NCBI GenBank assembly: GCA_900767465.1
Contig: CAAGAW010000009.1
Span: 248,001 to 312,000, forward strand
Reading direction: 5' to 3'
Origin: Clostridia bacterium
GTDB taxonomy: Bacteria; Bacillota; Clostridia; Christensenellales; Pumilibacteraceae
Length of the DNA stretch: 64,000 nucleotides
How positions within the stretch are numbered: position 1 is the first letter of the stretch; each line of letters opens with the position of its first letter. A program made the position numbers and the translations under genes. The notes beneath the pieces are model-generated. The model ran no database searches. It saw only the letters and a list, made by a program, of their open reading frames with translations, and was not told the DNA's origin. Below, piece by piece: positions 1-7,895 of the stretch.

Positions 1-273
1 TCCGGCGAACTCGACGAAAGCAACGCCGCCGCGGTGCGCGGCAAAATCGACCGTATTATTGACAAAGAAAAAATGAACAAAGCCGTGTTTGTATTGTCGG
101 GGTTAAAATTCATGGACAGTACGGGGATCGGGGTGCTGCTCGGAAGATACAGAAAATTTGCCGATCGCGGCGTTCCGATTTATGTTGCGGGCGCAACAAA
201 AGGCGTTGACAAGGTGTTGCGGATTTCCGGAATTTACGGAATTATGCCGAAAGTCGAGATTAAGGAGGCTTAA
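1..273 (+). CDS. spoIIAA: Anti-sigma-F factor antagonist SpoIIAA (5' end outside window)
   Basis: The reading frame is open from base 1, so the gene starts upstream of the window; about 90 C-terminal residues are present. It is a STAS-domain protein. In the family, SpoIIAA is phosphorylated by SpoIIAB on a serine and, when dephosphorylated, binds SpoIIAB and frees sigma-F in the forespore. The visible motif FMDSTGIGVLLGRY contains the expected phosphorylated serine just after the Met-Asp. The stop is followed directly by the spoIIAB ATG at 274, with a GGAGG ribosome site inside the end of this gene. The order spoIIAA-spoIIAB-sigF is the classic operon and supports the call. Confidence 0.95.
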   Translation, partial: SGELDESNAAAVRGKIDRIIDKEKMNKAVFVLSGLKFMDSTGIGVLLGRYRKFADRGVPIYVAGATKGVDKVLRISGIYGIMPKVEIKEA

Positions 274-702
274 ATGGATAACTATATCGAGATGAAATTA
301 CCCGCCGTGAGCAAGAATGAAGCGTTTGCGCGCAATGCGATTGCGGCGTTTTGCGTCGAACTGAATCCGACGGTCGAAGAAGTAAACGACATAAAAACCG
401 CGGTGTCGGAGGCGGTTACGAATTGTATCGTACACGCGTACGGCGGCGAGGGCGGCGAGATTACCATACGCGCCACGATCGACGGGTATACGCTACATAT
501 CGCTGTTATGGATTGCGGTGTGGGAATCGACGACGTCGAGAGCGCATTGAAGCCGTTTTATACCACGCGACCCGACGAAGAACGGAGCGGTATGGGCTTT
601 ACGATTATGGAAACGTTTATGGACGAACTCGTAGTGCGTTCGGTAAAGGGAGAGGGTACGTCTGTGGAAATGACTAAAAGTTTTTACAAAGAACAGGAGT
701 AG
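274..702 (+). CDS. spoIIAB: Anti-sigma-F factor and serine kinase SpoIIAB
   Basis: A 142-residue GHKL-fold protein, normal length for the family. The ATP-binding boxes are visible: N box EAVTNCIVHAY near residue 48, G1 box DCGVGID near residue 85 and G2 box RSGMGFTIMETF near residue 104. Known role: it holds sigma-F inactive in the mother cell and predivisional cell and phosphorylates SpoIIAA. It abuts spoIIAA without a gap and precedes sigF by 8 bases, so the three are translationally close and surely co-transcribed. Confidence 0.97.
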   Translation: MDNYIEMKLPAVSKNEAFARNAIAAFCVELNPTVEEVNDIKTAVSEAVTNCIVHAYGGEGGEITIRATIDGYTLHIAVMDCGVGIDDVESALKPFYTTRPDEERSGMGFTIMETFMDELVVRSVKGEGTSVEMTKSFYKEQE

Positions 703-710
703 ACGGCGCG

Positions 711-1427
711 TTGCTTGACAGAGACGAAACTCAAAGACTTATATCGCTTGCGCAAAATGGAGACGAGGCGGCAAAACGCGAACTTGTAGTACAGAATTCG
801 CCGCTCGTAAAGAGTATATTGCGCCGATACCGCAATAAGGGCGTGGAATACGACGATCTTTTTCAACTCGGCTGTATAGGACTTCTGAAAGCTATTGCGA
901 ATTTCAGCGAAACTTTCGACGTGCGGTTTTCAACGTATGCAGTACCTATGATCGCCGGCGAAATCAAACGTTATCTTCGCGACGACGGATACGTTAAAGT
1001 TTCGCGCTCGACTAAGTCGCTTGCCTGTAAAATCGCTTATTTTACCGACGAGTTCAAATTGCGCGAAGGCCGTAGCCCGACCTTAGAAGAAATTGCCGTA
1101 AAATTCGGAGTCGAGCCGCAGGAAGTCGTTTACGCAATGGATTCGGCTAAAATTCCTGTGTCGATTTACGACGGCGGCGAGGACGAAAACGGGCAGACTC
1201 TATCGGACAAACTTACGGGCGGGGACAAAACCGACGACGAAATAGATAAGATAATAATAAAAGAGGGTATTTCGAAGCTGAGCGAAAGGGAAAGAAAAAT
1301 AATACTTTTGCGCTATTATCGCGATAAAACGCAAAGCGAGGTTGCGAGGGAACTTAACGTGTCTCAAGTGCAGATTTCGCGTTTGGAATCGCGGATAATA
1401 GAAAAATTACGCGCGGGATTCGATTGA
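711..1427 (+). CDS. sigF: RNA polymerase sigma-F factor (forespore-specific)
   Basis: A 238-residue sigma-70 family protein. Region 2 is seen around residues 30-95 (YDDLFQLGCIGLLKAI, then FSTYAVPMIAGEIKRYLRDD). Region 3 follows, and region 4 with its helix-turn-helix is near the C terminus (LSERERKIILLRYYRDKTQ, then ELNVSQVQISRLE). The start is a TTG at 711, 12 bases downstream of a GGAG inside the spoIIAB end; no in-frame ATG precedes region 2. Placement after spoIIAB identifies it as sigma-F rather than the closely related sigma-G. It is the end of the operon: a palindrome and a terminator follow. Confidence 0.96.
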   Translation: MLDRDETQRLISLAQNGDEAAKRELVVQNSPLVKSILRRYRNKGVEYDDLFQLGCIGLLKAIANFSETFDVRFSTYAVPMIAGEIKRYLRDDGYVKVSRSTKSLACKIAYFTDEFKLREGRSPTLEEIAVKFGVEPQEVVYAMDSAKIPVSIYDGGEDENGQTLSDKLTGGDKTDDEIDKIIIKEGISKLSERERKIILLRYYRDKTQSEVARELNVSQVQISRLESRIIEKLRAGFD

Positions 1428-1429
1428 AC

Positions 1430-1459
1430 TTACTTTTGCATAGTACTATGCAAAAGTAA
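1430..1459. repeat. Perfect 30-bp palindrome containing the dispersed core GCATAGTACTATGC
   Basis: Two 15-base halves (left half TTACTTTTGCATAGT) are exact reverse complements with no spacer, centred between 1444 and 1445. The central 14 bases (1438-1451) recur, intact or with one mismatch, at 20749, 36195, 39747, 52536 and 53652. This is the longest copy. It lies 3 bases after the sigF stop and before the terminator hairpin, so it could also cap the transcript, but it has no T-run of its own. Confidence 0.9.
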
Positions 1460-1465
1460 AAAATT

Positions 1466-1507
1466 AAAGCGGCGTCTATCGTGATTTTACGGTAAACGCC
1501 GCTTTTT
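1466..1507. terminator. Bidirectional intrinsic terminator between sigF and tmcAL
   Basis: A 10-bp stem (AAAGCGGCGT at 1466-1475 with ACGCCGCTTT at 1496-1505) encloses a 20-base loop. It is followed by T residues on the plus strand and preceded by A residues, so it also works on the minus strand. It separates the convergent genes sigF and tmcAL. Confidence 0.85.
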
Positions 1508-1515
1508 GATTGTAT

Positions 1516-2715
1516 CTATAAAGTTACGAGTTTTTGCGGATAAAACAGATCTGTCGGGTTGCGCGTGGTCTGAGCGTAAAGCGCGGAGGCTTTTCGTTCC
1601 GCCTCGAAGTACCGTTCGTAAAATTCGCCGGTAAACGCGTCGAGGTCGGAACTTCTTAAAACCGTGTTTTTGCAGTAGGCGAGCATCGGTTTGAAATCTT
1701 CGCGGATTGCAAGGACTCTGGCGGGCAGTTCGTGTCTATCGCATTCGCCTACGAAATCCGACGTTACGCCGAAAAGCAGTTGCAACACCACGCGTTTTAG
1801 TCTTGCCATAGTGTATCGCTTGCTTTTTACCGCCGTAAGCAACGATTCGAGATCGGTTGCCGTTTTTGCCGTCTCGTAAATTTTTTTATCTAACCCTTCG
1901 CGGCAGTCGGGCGTGCGGGCAATTTCGCTTACCGTGGCGCGTTTCAGCGCGTAAAGTGCGAGATCGGAAAAAAGTTTCCGGTCGACTTCGCGAGTTTTGA
2001 TTTCGTCAAGTACCGCCGCGCCGCAATCGGTAAGGTACGGCAGAGCCGCGGTAAAGTCGCCGCCCGAAAGCATACGTCGAATCGCCGTGGCCGACGCGTA
2101 GTCGCCGCGCACCGTCTTTTCGTTATAACCGTCGCCTACGCGTCTTATAAAATCGGTTTTTATATTCAGTTTTTCGCGACGAATCGCGTTTACGTACTCG
2201 ATACATAAGAGGTTGTTCGGACTTGCCAGAAGTTCGCGCGCTTTTTCTTCGTCCGCGCCGCGGTTTACCGATTCTCTCACGGTTGCTTCGGTGAGAGCCG
2301 CCGCGTAAGAATTTCCGTCGTCGAGCAAAGATCTCAGCACGCCTCTGAAATTTTCATTCTCCTCGTAGCGAACGTCTGCCATAAGGCTGATAAGTTCGGG
2401 CGAATCGGTTTCGCATCCGGCGACGAGAGCGTCGATTTGTCCGAGATTTTTCAGCGTTTTTATCGCTCCCGCCGCGAATTTTTCGCCGTTTGCCGTGGCG
2501 TAAACGAACGGGTTTTCGACAACCATAGCCGCTCCGTTTTTTAATGCGACATCCGCTCGGACGTACTTTTCGACGATCGCGGGCTCGGCGCGCTGAACGA
2601 AGTTTCCGCTCATTACGCAAACCGCCGCGTCGTATCGGCGCAACGCTTTCGTAAGTTGGTACGAGTGACCTGTGTGGAAGGGGTTATATTCGCAAATTAC
2701 GGCACAAATTTTCAC
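1516..2715 (-). CDS. tmcAL: tRNA(Met) cytidine acetate ligase TmcAL
   Basis: A 399-residue protein of the TmcAL (formerly YlbM) family, which makes N4-acetylcytidine at the wobble base of elongator tRNA-Met using ATP and acetate. The nucleotidyltransferase signature CEYNPFHTGH is at residues 8-17 and the second family block SGNFVQRAEPAIVEKY is near residue 36. A VVENPFVYATANGEKFA stretch replaces the more usual VVELPF start. It is convergent with sigF and divergent from pta; acetate from the adjacent pta-ackA pathway is its substrate, although a link is only inference. Confidence 0.93.
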   Translation of the reverse strand: MKICAVICEYNPFHTGHSYQLTKALRRYDAAVCVMSGNFVQRAEPAIVEKYVRADVALKNGAAMVVENPFVYATANGEKFAAGAIKTLKNLGQIDALVAGCETDSPELISLMADVRYEENENFRGVLRSLLDDGNSYAAALTEATVRESVNRGADEEKARELLASPNNLLCIEYVNAIRREKLNIKTDFIRRVGDGYNEKTVRGDYASATAIRRMLSGGDFTAALPYLTDCGAAVLDEIKTREVDRKLFSDLALYALKRATVSEIARTPDCREGLDKKIYETAKTATDLESLLTAVKSKRYTMARLKRVVLQLLFGVTSDFVGECDRHELPARVLAIREDFKPMLAYCKNTVLRSSDLDAFTGEFYERYFEAERKASALYAQTTRNPTDLFYPQKLVTL

Positions 2716-2734
2716 GTTTTAATCCTCAAAAGAT

Positions 2735-2763
2735 TTTACTTTTCCGTCCGATAGTGTTATAAT
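2735..2763 (+). promoter_or_regulatory. Probable sigma-A promoter for pta-ackA
   Basis: A perfect -10 box TATAAT (2758-2763) has a weak -35 (TTTACT, 2735-2740) at 17 bp. It lies about 100 bases before the pta ATG, in the divergent region between tmcAL and pta. A reverse-strand TATAAT at 2810-2805 may serve tmcAL, but its -35 is poor. Confidence 0.55.
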
Positions 2764-2863
2764 GATTAGCGAGGTGCGCGCCGGATAACGGATTTCACGT
2801 TCCCATTATACCACTTTGTAAAATATTTTGCACCCGATTAAGGGCGAAAAAAGGAGAAAAAAT

Positions 2864-3853
2864 ATGACTTTACTCGAAAGCATCAGAGAAAAAGCCGCGA
2901 AAGCGTACAAACACATCGTTCTCGCGGAAGGCGAAGAGGAACGCATTATCCGCGCTGCCGAAATCGTAAACAACCGTAAAATCGCAAAACTTACGCTTAT
3001 CGGCGATCCCGCGGTTATAGCCGAAAAATGCCCGGACGCCAACCTTGTCGGCGTAGAAATCGTAAATCCCGCTTCCGCCGATCTTACCGAGTACGCAAAC
3101 GCTCTTTACGAGGCGAGAAAAGCAAAAGGTATGACTCCCGAACAGGCTGCCGAACTCGTAAAGAACCCGCTTTACCTCGGCGTGATGCTAGTTAAAACCG
3201 GCAAAGCGGACGGTATGGTTGCAGGGTCGATCAATTCGACCGGCGACGTGCTTCGTCCCGCGCTCCAGATAATCAAAACCGCCCCGGGGATCTCTACCGT
3301 AAGCAGTTGTTTTATCATGGTTATGCCCGAAAACTGCAAGTACGGAGAAGACGGCGTTCTCGTATTCGGCGACTGTGCGGTAAACCCGAATCCGACCGCC
3401 GAGCAGCTTGCCGCGATTGCCGTCGCGTCCGCGGACAGCGCGCGCAAAATTGCCGGGATCGAACCGAAAGTCGCGATGCTTTCGTTCTCGACCAAAGGCA
3501 GTGCAAAGCACGAACTCGTCGATAAAGTAGTGGAGGCGACGCGCCTCGTAAAGGAAGCCGCGCCCGATCTTTGCGTGGACGGCGAACTTCAGGCGGACGC
3601 CGCGCTCGTTGCGAAAGTCGGCGAACTCAAAGCGCCCGGCAGTAACGTTGCGGGCAAGGCAAACGTGCTTATTTTCCCCGATCTTCAGGCGGGAAATATC
3701 GGATACAAACTCGTTCAGCGTCTTGCCGGCGCCGAAGCCATCGGTCCCGTTTGCCAGGGATTCAACAAACCCGTAAACGACCTCAGCCGCGGATGTTCGG
3801 CTTCGGACGTCGTAAACGTCGTCGCTATGACCGCGCTTCAGGCAATCAAATAA
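2864..3853 (+). CDS. pta: Phosphate acetyltransferase
   Basis: A 329-residue protein of the short, single-domain Pta type. It interconverts acetyl-CoA and acetyl phosphate. The start ATG at 2864 is 7 bases after a strong AGGAG; an earlier in-frame ATG lacks a site. Family blocks visible include HIVLAEGEEERIIRAAE near the N terminus, KTGKADGMVAGSINSTGDVL near residue 120, and the C-terminal NVAGKANVLIFPDLQAGNIG region. It lies 19 bases before ackA, forming the usual acetate-producing, ATP-yielding pair. Confidence 0.97.
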   Translation: MTLLESIREKAAKAYKHIVLAEGEEERIIRAAEIVNNRKIAKLTLIGDPAVIAEKCPDANLVGVEIVNPASADLTEYANALYEARKAKGMTPEQAAELVKNPLYLGVMLVKTGKADGMVAGSINSTGDVLRPALQIIKTAPGISTVSSCFIMVMPENCKYGEDGVLVFGDCAVNPNPTAEQLAAIAVASADSARKIAGIEPKVAMLSFSTKGSAKHELVDKVVEATRLVKEAAPDLCVDGELQADAALVAKVGELKAPGSNVAGKANVLIFPDLQAGNIGYKLVQRLAGAEAIGPVCQGFNKPVNDLSRGCSASDVVNVVAMTALQAIK

Positions 3854-3872
3854 GAAAATCAAGGAGAAAGTC

Positions 3873-5060
3873 ATGAAAATACTCGTAGTCAACGCAGGGA
3901 GCAGTTCGCTTAAATATCAGCTTATCGAAATGAACGACGAGAGCGTTCTTGCAAAAGGTGTTTGCGAAAGAATAGGAATCGAGGGCTCCGTATTAAAGCA
4001 CGAATACGACGGTAAAAAAGTCGAGATCAAAGGCGCGATGCCCACTCATTCCGAGGCTATTAAAATGGTTCTTAACGCGCTTGTCGATCCGAATCACGGC
4101 GTTATAAGAGATATGAGCGAAATCGCGGCGGTAGGTCATCGCGTGCTTCACGGCGGCGAAATTTTCAAAGAGAGCGCGAAGATTACCGATAAAACCCTTG
4201 CCGACATCGAAAGCATCGTCGACCTCGGTCCGCTCCATATGCCCGCAAACATCATGGGCATCAAGGCGTGCATGGAAGTTATGCCTAACGCGCCGCAGGT
4301 TGCCGTTTTCGACACGACTTTCCATTCGACAATGCCCGACTACGCGTATATGTATGCGATTCCGTACGACGATTACAAGAACTACGGAGTCCGCAAGTAC
4401 GGATTCCACGGAACGAGCCACCTGTTCGTCTCGGGCGAGGTCGTTCGCATTATGGGCGGAAAGAACGTAAAAACCGTCGTTTGTCACCTCGGTAACGGCG
4501 CAAGCGTAAGTGCGGTCAAGGACGGCAAATGCGTGGATACGTCTATGGGGCTTACGCCTCTCGAAGGTCTCGTTATGGGTACCCGCTCGGGCGATATCGA
4601 TCCCGCCGCCATCGAGTTTCTGATGGGCAAGAAAGGTATGGATATTCACGAAGCGACCAACTATTTAAATAAGAAATGCGGCGTTCTCGGCGTTAGCGGC
4701 GTCTCGTCCGATTTCCGCGACCTGTGCGCGGCATACGACGAGGGCAACGACCGTGCGCGTCTTGCGATAGATATGTTCTCGTACCGCGTAAAAAAATACG
4801 TGGGAGCGTACGCGGCGGCAATGGGCGGGCTTGATTGTATCGCGTTTACCGGAGGTATCGGCGAGCATACCGAGATCGTCCGCAAAAAAGTCGTCGAAGG
4901 TCTCGAGTTTCTCGGCGTGAAGGTTGACGAAAAACTTAACGACAACGTGCCGCGCGGCGAAGAGTTTGAGATTTCGGCTAAGGATTCGCGCGTAAGAGTG
5001 TTCGTTATTCCCACCAACGAAGAACTTGTTATCGCGAGAGAAACGCTCCGTCTCAAATAA
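3873..5060 (+). CDS. ackA: Acetate kinase
   Basis: A 395-residue ASKHA-fold kinase of usual length. It converts acetyl phosphate and ADP to acetate and ATP. The N-terminal signature VVNAGSSSLKYQL and the second signature KYGFHGTSHLFVS are present, as are the phosphate-loop stretch VVCHLGNGASVSAV and the adenosine-binding FTGGIGEHTEIVR. AAGGAG lies 6 bases before the ATG. It is co-transcribed with pta upstream and probably comF, whose ATG follows one base after the ackA stop. Confidence 0.98.
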   Translation: MKILVVNAGSSSLKYQLIEMNDESVLAKGVCERIGIEGSVLKHEYDGKKVEIKGAMPTHSEAIKMVLNALVDPNHGVIRDMSEIAAVGHRVLHGGEIFKESAKITDKTLADIESIVDLGPLHMPANIMGIKACMEVMPNAPQVAVFDTTFHSTMPDYAYMYAIPYDDYKNYGVRKYGFHGTSHLFVSGEVVRIMGGKNVKTVVCHLGNGASVSAVKDGKCVDTSMGLTPLEGLVMGTRSGDIDPAAIEFLMGKKGMDIHEATNYLNKKCGVLGVSGVSSDFRDLCAAYDEGNDRARLAIDMFSYRVKKYVGAYAAAMGGLDCIAFTGGIGEHTEIVRKKVVEGLEFLGVKVDEKLNDNVPRGEEFEISAKDSRVRVFVIPTNEELVIARETLRLK

Positions 5061-5061
5061 A

Positions 5062-5778
5062 ATGAAACCGCTTGAGGTTTTATCCGAATTATTTTATCCT
5101 TCGGGAATAAAATGCATAATATGCGGCGACGAATTACCCTCGTCGTCGCGTTATTGCGTTTGCGAACGTTGCAGTCCGTCGCTTAATACGAGTTTTTGCG
5201 AACGTTGCGGCAGGGCAACAAAAAATATGGCGCGGTTTTGCGAGGACTGTAAGAATAATCCGCGATCTTTCAAACTTGCCCGCGCGCCGCTTGTTTACGA
5301 AAACGACGTAATAAAACTCGTGTACAAACTTAAATTCGGCGGCGGAAAATACCTTGCCGACGCGATGGCGGAATTTATGGCGGATACGTACTATGAAAGC
5401 GGATTCGAAGCGGACTGCGTATGTTACGTTCCGATGTACCCGACGGCGGAAAAGAAACGCGGGTATAATCAGGCGAAAGTTCTTGCCGGAAAGGTTGCGG
5501 GAATTATCGGATTGCCGGTTGCGGACGCGATTGCGAAAGTCAAAGATTTGCCGCATCTTGCGCGCATGAGCAGAGATGAAAGAGCGGAGGCGATAATAAA
5601 CGCGTACGCCGTTTCGGATCGTTCGCTTGTTCATAAAAAGAACGTACTTTTAGTCGACGACGTGTTCACAACGGGCGCAACCAGCGGCGAGTGTTCGCGC
5701 GTTCTTCGTTCGGCACACGCCGGTGAAATTATGGTTCTGACGTTTGCAACGGCACGGATAAGGCAGGAACTTTATTGA
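5062..5778 (+). CDS. comF: ComF family phosphoribosyltransferase-like protein
   Basis: A 238-residue protein with an N-terminal zinc-binding region (Cys pairs CIICGDE, CERC, CERCGRATKN, CEDCKNN within residues 15-65). A C-terminal PRTase-like domain carries the PRPP loop VLLVDDVFTTGATSGE near residue 195. ComF proteins act with the ComFA helicase in DNA uptake in competent bacteria; no comFA or other competence gene is visible nearby. The ATG at 5062 follows the ackA stop by one base and has no separate ribosome site, which suggests coupling to ackA translation. Confidence 0.88.
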   Translation: MKPLEVLSELFYPSGIKCIICGDELPSSSRYCVCERCSPSLNTSFCERCGRATKNMARFCEDCKNNPRSFKLARAPLVYENDVIKLVYKLKFGGGKYLADAMAEFMADTYYESGFEADCVCYVPMYPTAEKKRGYNQAKVLAGKVAGIIGLPVADAIAKVKDLPHLARMSRDERAEAIINAYAVSDRSLVHKKNVLLVDDVFTTGATSGECSRVLRSAHAGEIMVLTFATARIRQELY

Positions 5779-5815
5779 AAATATGAAAAAAATATCGCCG
5801 AACGCCCGAAAACGC

Positions 5816-5845
5816 TTGACGGCGCGCCGCGGTTTATGTTATACT
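5816..5845 (+). promoter_or_regulatory. Sigma-A promoter of the infC-rpmI-rplT operon
   Basis: TTGACG (5816-5821) and TATACT (5840-5845) are spaced by 18 bp in the gap between comF and infC. Transcription should start near 5852, just before the leader described next. Confidence 0.75.
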
Positions 5846-5859
5846 AAACGACGTTGGAA

Positions 5860-5965
5860 GTAGATTTATTCTCACCGATCGGGTTCGACTCGGATCGCGT
5901 AACGCTTTAATTTAACGGTTATTGTGTTTTTTGAGCGGTAAATCTACGTACCGCTCAATTTTTTT
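5860..5965 (+). promoter_or_regulatory. infC leader with intrinsic terminator and competing pairing (L20-leader-like attenuator)
   Basis: A 10-bp stem (TTGAGCGGTA 5931-5940 with TACCGCTCAA 5949-5958) with an 8-base loop is followed by seven T residues, a textbook intrinsic terminator, only 16 bases before the infC start. The segment GTAGATTTA (5860-5868) is an exact 9-base complement of TAAATCTAC (5939-5947), which spans the terminator stem top and loop, so it can form an alternative or pseudoknotted pairing. In Bacillota, infC leaders of this design are controlled by free ribosomal protein L20. The L20 link here is from family knowledge and operon content. Confidence 0.75.
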
Positions 5966-5980
5966 GTGGAGGACACCGCT

Positions 5981-6490
5981 ATCAATAAGGAAGTTGAAAT
6001 CAACGACCGGATTACCGACAGAGAAATCCGAGTCATTGACGAGAACGGACAGCAGCTCGGCATCATGAGCGCAGCTCAGGCTAACGCGATCGCCGACGAG
6101 AAAAACCTCGACCTTGTGAAGATTAACCCTTCCGGTCAGCCGCCCGTTTGCAAGATCATGGATTACGGCAAGTTCAAGTTCGACGCGGCAAAGCGTGAAA
6201 AAGACGCCCGCAAGAACCAGAAAGTTACCGAACTCAAAGAGATCTGGCTTTCCATGACCATCGACACCCACGACCTCGAAACCAAGGCTAAACAGTGCCT
6301 TAAGTTTCTTAACGGCGGCGATAAGGTCAAAGTCTCCATTCGTATGAGAGGACGCCAGCAGGCTCACGCGGCTTTGGGTGTGGGAGTCATGAACGACTTT
6401 TACGATATAGTCAAGGACGTGTGCGTATTCGACAAAAAACCGATGACGGAGGGTCGCAATATCCTTATGATCCTCGCACCGAAAAAATAA
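5981..6490 (+). CDS. infC: Translation initiation factor IF-3, AUC start
   Basis: A 169-residue IF-3 that binds the 30S subunit and checks initiator tRNA and start codon. The N domain begins INKEVEINDRITDREIRVID, and the C domain includes KARKNQKVTELKEIWLS-type and RMRGRQQAH stretches. The usual IF-3 N terminus aligns with an ATC codon at 5981, exactly 8 bases after GGAGG (5968-5972). The upstream GTG at 5966 overlaps that ribosome site and is unlikely. A non-AUG start is a known autoregulatory feature of infC, since IF-3 rejects such codons. First gene of infC-rpmI-rplT. Confidence 0.95.
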   Translation: MNKEVEINDRITDREIRVIDENGQQLGIMSAAQANAIADEKNLDLVKINPSGQPPVCKIMDYGKFKFDAAKREKDARKNQKVTELKEIWLSMTIDTHDLETKAKQCLKFLNGGDKVKVSIRMRGRQQAHAALGVGVMNDFYDIVKDVCVFDKKPMTEGRNILMILAPKK

Positions 6491-6510
6491 CAACAACGGA
6501 GGGTATTATC

Positions 6511-6708
6511 ATGCCAAAAATGAAGAGTCACAGCGGTGCTAAGAAGCGTTTCCGCACCACCGCGTCCGGTAAAGTCAAACGCGCTCAGCAGGGTAAGAAT
6601 CACATTCTGACCAAGAAGAGCAGCAAGAGAAAGATGGGTTTGCGTCAGGGAGCATATATGGGTTCCGAGAAGCAGGCAGCGACCGTAAAGGTCATGATTC
6701 AGAAGTAA
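6511..6708 (+). CDS. rpmI: 50S ribosomal protein L35
   Basis: A 65-residue basic protein with the L35 signature (MPKMKSHSGAKKRFRTTASG at the N terminus, HILTKKSSKRKMGLRQ centrally). A GGAGGG lies 10 bases before the ATG at 6511. It sits between infC and rplT, the universal order for this operon. Confidence 0.98.
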   Translation: MPKMKSHSGAKKRFRTTASGKVKRAQQGKNHILTKKSSKRKMGLRQGAYMGSEKQAATVKVMIQK

Positions 6709-6720
6709 CGGGAGGCCACT

Positions 6721-7077
6721 ATGAGAATTAAAAGAGGCGTAAACGCAGTTAAGAAGCGTCGTAAAATAATGAAACTCGCGAAGGGCTATTTCGGCTCCAA
6801 ATCGCGTTCGTATCGTATCGCCCGCGAGGCGGTAATGAAGTCGCAGATGTACGCGTTCATCGGTCGTCGCAGAAAGAAGAGAGATTTCAGAAAACTCTGG
6901 ATCGCTCGTATCAACGCAGCGGCTCGCATCAACGGCATGTCGTACTCGAAGTTTATGTACGGTCTCAAAAATGCCGGCATAAATCTTAACAGAAAGGTGC
7001 TTGCAGACCTTGCGGTAAACGACGCAAACGCGTTCAAGGCTCTTGCCGAAACCGCTCAAAAAGCTATTGCGAAATAA
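6721..7077 (+). CDS. rplT: 50S ribosomal protein L20
   Basis: A 118-residue protein matching L20 throughout (N-terminal MRIKRGVNAVKKRRKIMKLA, central SYRIAREAVMKS and FIGRRRKKRDFRKLWI). It is an early 50S assembly protein and, in Bacillota, the repressor that controls this operon through the leader. GGGAGG precedes the ATG by 5 bases; an intrinsic terminator follows. Confidence 0.98.
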   Translation: MRIKRGVNAVKKRRKIMKLAKGYFGSKSRSYRIAREAVMKSQMYAFIGRRRKKRDFRKLWIARINAAARINGMSYSKFMYGLKNAGINLNRKVLADLAVNDANAFKALAETAQKAIAK

Positions 7078-7093
7078 GTAGTTAAGCGACAGG

Positions 7094-7124
7094 AAGCACC
7101 GTTTAAGACAAACGGTGCTTTTTT
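7094..7124 (+). terminator. Terminator of the infC-rpmI-rplT operon
   Basis: An 11-bp perfect stem AAGCACCGTTT (7094-7104) with AAACGGTGCTT (7110-7120), a 5-base loop, and a T-run to 7124. Confidence 0.93.
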
Positions 7125-7133
7125 CGTTTTTTT

Positions 7134-7877
7134 ATGGTTATTACTTCGTTTGACAACAATACGATAAAGAGAATCGCACGTCTTGCCGACAAGAAGTATC
7201 GCGACGAAACGGGCGAGTACGTCATCGAGGGATACAGGGCGGTAAAAGACAGCCTGCCGTACCTCGATTCGGCTAAACTCGTCTTTTCGCAAACGGCTTA
7301 CGGTTTGTACGCGGACGAATTTGCCGGTGTTGACGCGATCGTTTGTTCGGACGCGGTTTTCGGCAAACTTTCGCAAACCGAAAATTCTCAAGGAGTCGTT
7401 GCCGTCGTAAAAAAACGCGAACCCGAACGCCGCTACGAATCCGAACGCGCTTTGTTTCTGGACAGAGTCCGAGACCCGGGTAATCTCGGAACGATTATCC
7501 GAAGCGCGCTTGCTACGGGATTTACAGACGTTTATTTGTCGGGATGCGTTGACGCGTACAATCCGAAGGTTGTGAGAAGCGCGGTTTCGGCTGTTTCTCG
7601 CGTAAACCTTTTCGTCGCGTCAATTTCGGATATTGCCGAACTCAAACGGCGCGGTTATGCGTTCGTTTGCGCGGATATGGGAGGCGAGAGCATCTTCGAC
7701 GTCGCTTTGCCGGAAAAAATATGTTTGTGCGTAGGCAACGAGGCAAACGGATTGTCGGACGACGTCCTAAGTAGCGCGGATATTACCGTTTCGCTGCCTA
7801 TGGAAAACGGAGAATCGCTTAACGCGGGCGTTTGCGCGTCCGTGATGACTTACGTTATAAGATACGGAAAAAACTAA
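7134..7877 (+). CDS. TrmH/SpoU family RNA 2'-O-methyltransferase
   Basis: A 247-residue protein with an N-terminal substrate-binding region (FDNNTIKRIARLADKKYR, typical of the RlmB/TsnR branch) and a C-terminal SPOUT domain. The three SPOUT motifs are visible: DPGNLGTIIRSALATGF near residue 113, CLCVGNEANGLS near residue 201, and SLPMENGESLNAGVCASV near residue 221. Family enzymes methylate rRNA or tRNA ribose with S-adenosylmethionine; the exact target cannot be read. The ATG follows the operon terminator by 9 bases and lacks a strong ribosome site, so expression may come partly from read-through. Confidence 0.9.
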   Translation: MVITSFDNNTIKRIARLADKKYRDETGEYVIEGYRAVKDSLPYLDSAKLVFSQTAYGLYADEFAGVDAIVCSDAVFGKLSQTENSQGVVAVVKKREPERRYESERALFLDRVRDPGNLGTIIRSALATGFTDVYLSGCVDAYNPKVVRSAVSAVSRVNLFVASISDIAELKRRGYAFVCADMGGESIFDVALPEKICLCVGNEANGLSDDVLSSADITVSLPMENGESLNAGVCASVMTYVIRYGKN

Positions 7878-7895
7878 TTTCAACGGGAGGATAAT

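Noticed and set aside
2805..2810. Minus-strand TATAAT as a tmcAL promoter
   Set aside because: The -35 region at 16-18 bp is poor, so I did not list it as a feature; the -10 alone is weak evidence.
3188..3892. Long minus-strand open frame (234 codons) across pta
   Set aside because: It is antisense to a fully conserved pta; no ribosome site or domain. High G+C at codon position 1 and 3 gives such shadows throughout.
5875..5900. GGGTTCGACTC stretch resembling a tRNA T arm
   Set aside because: No acceptor or anticodon stem can be formed around it; it belongs to the infC leader.
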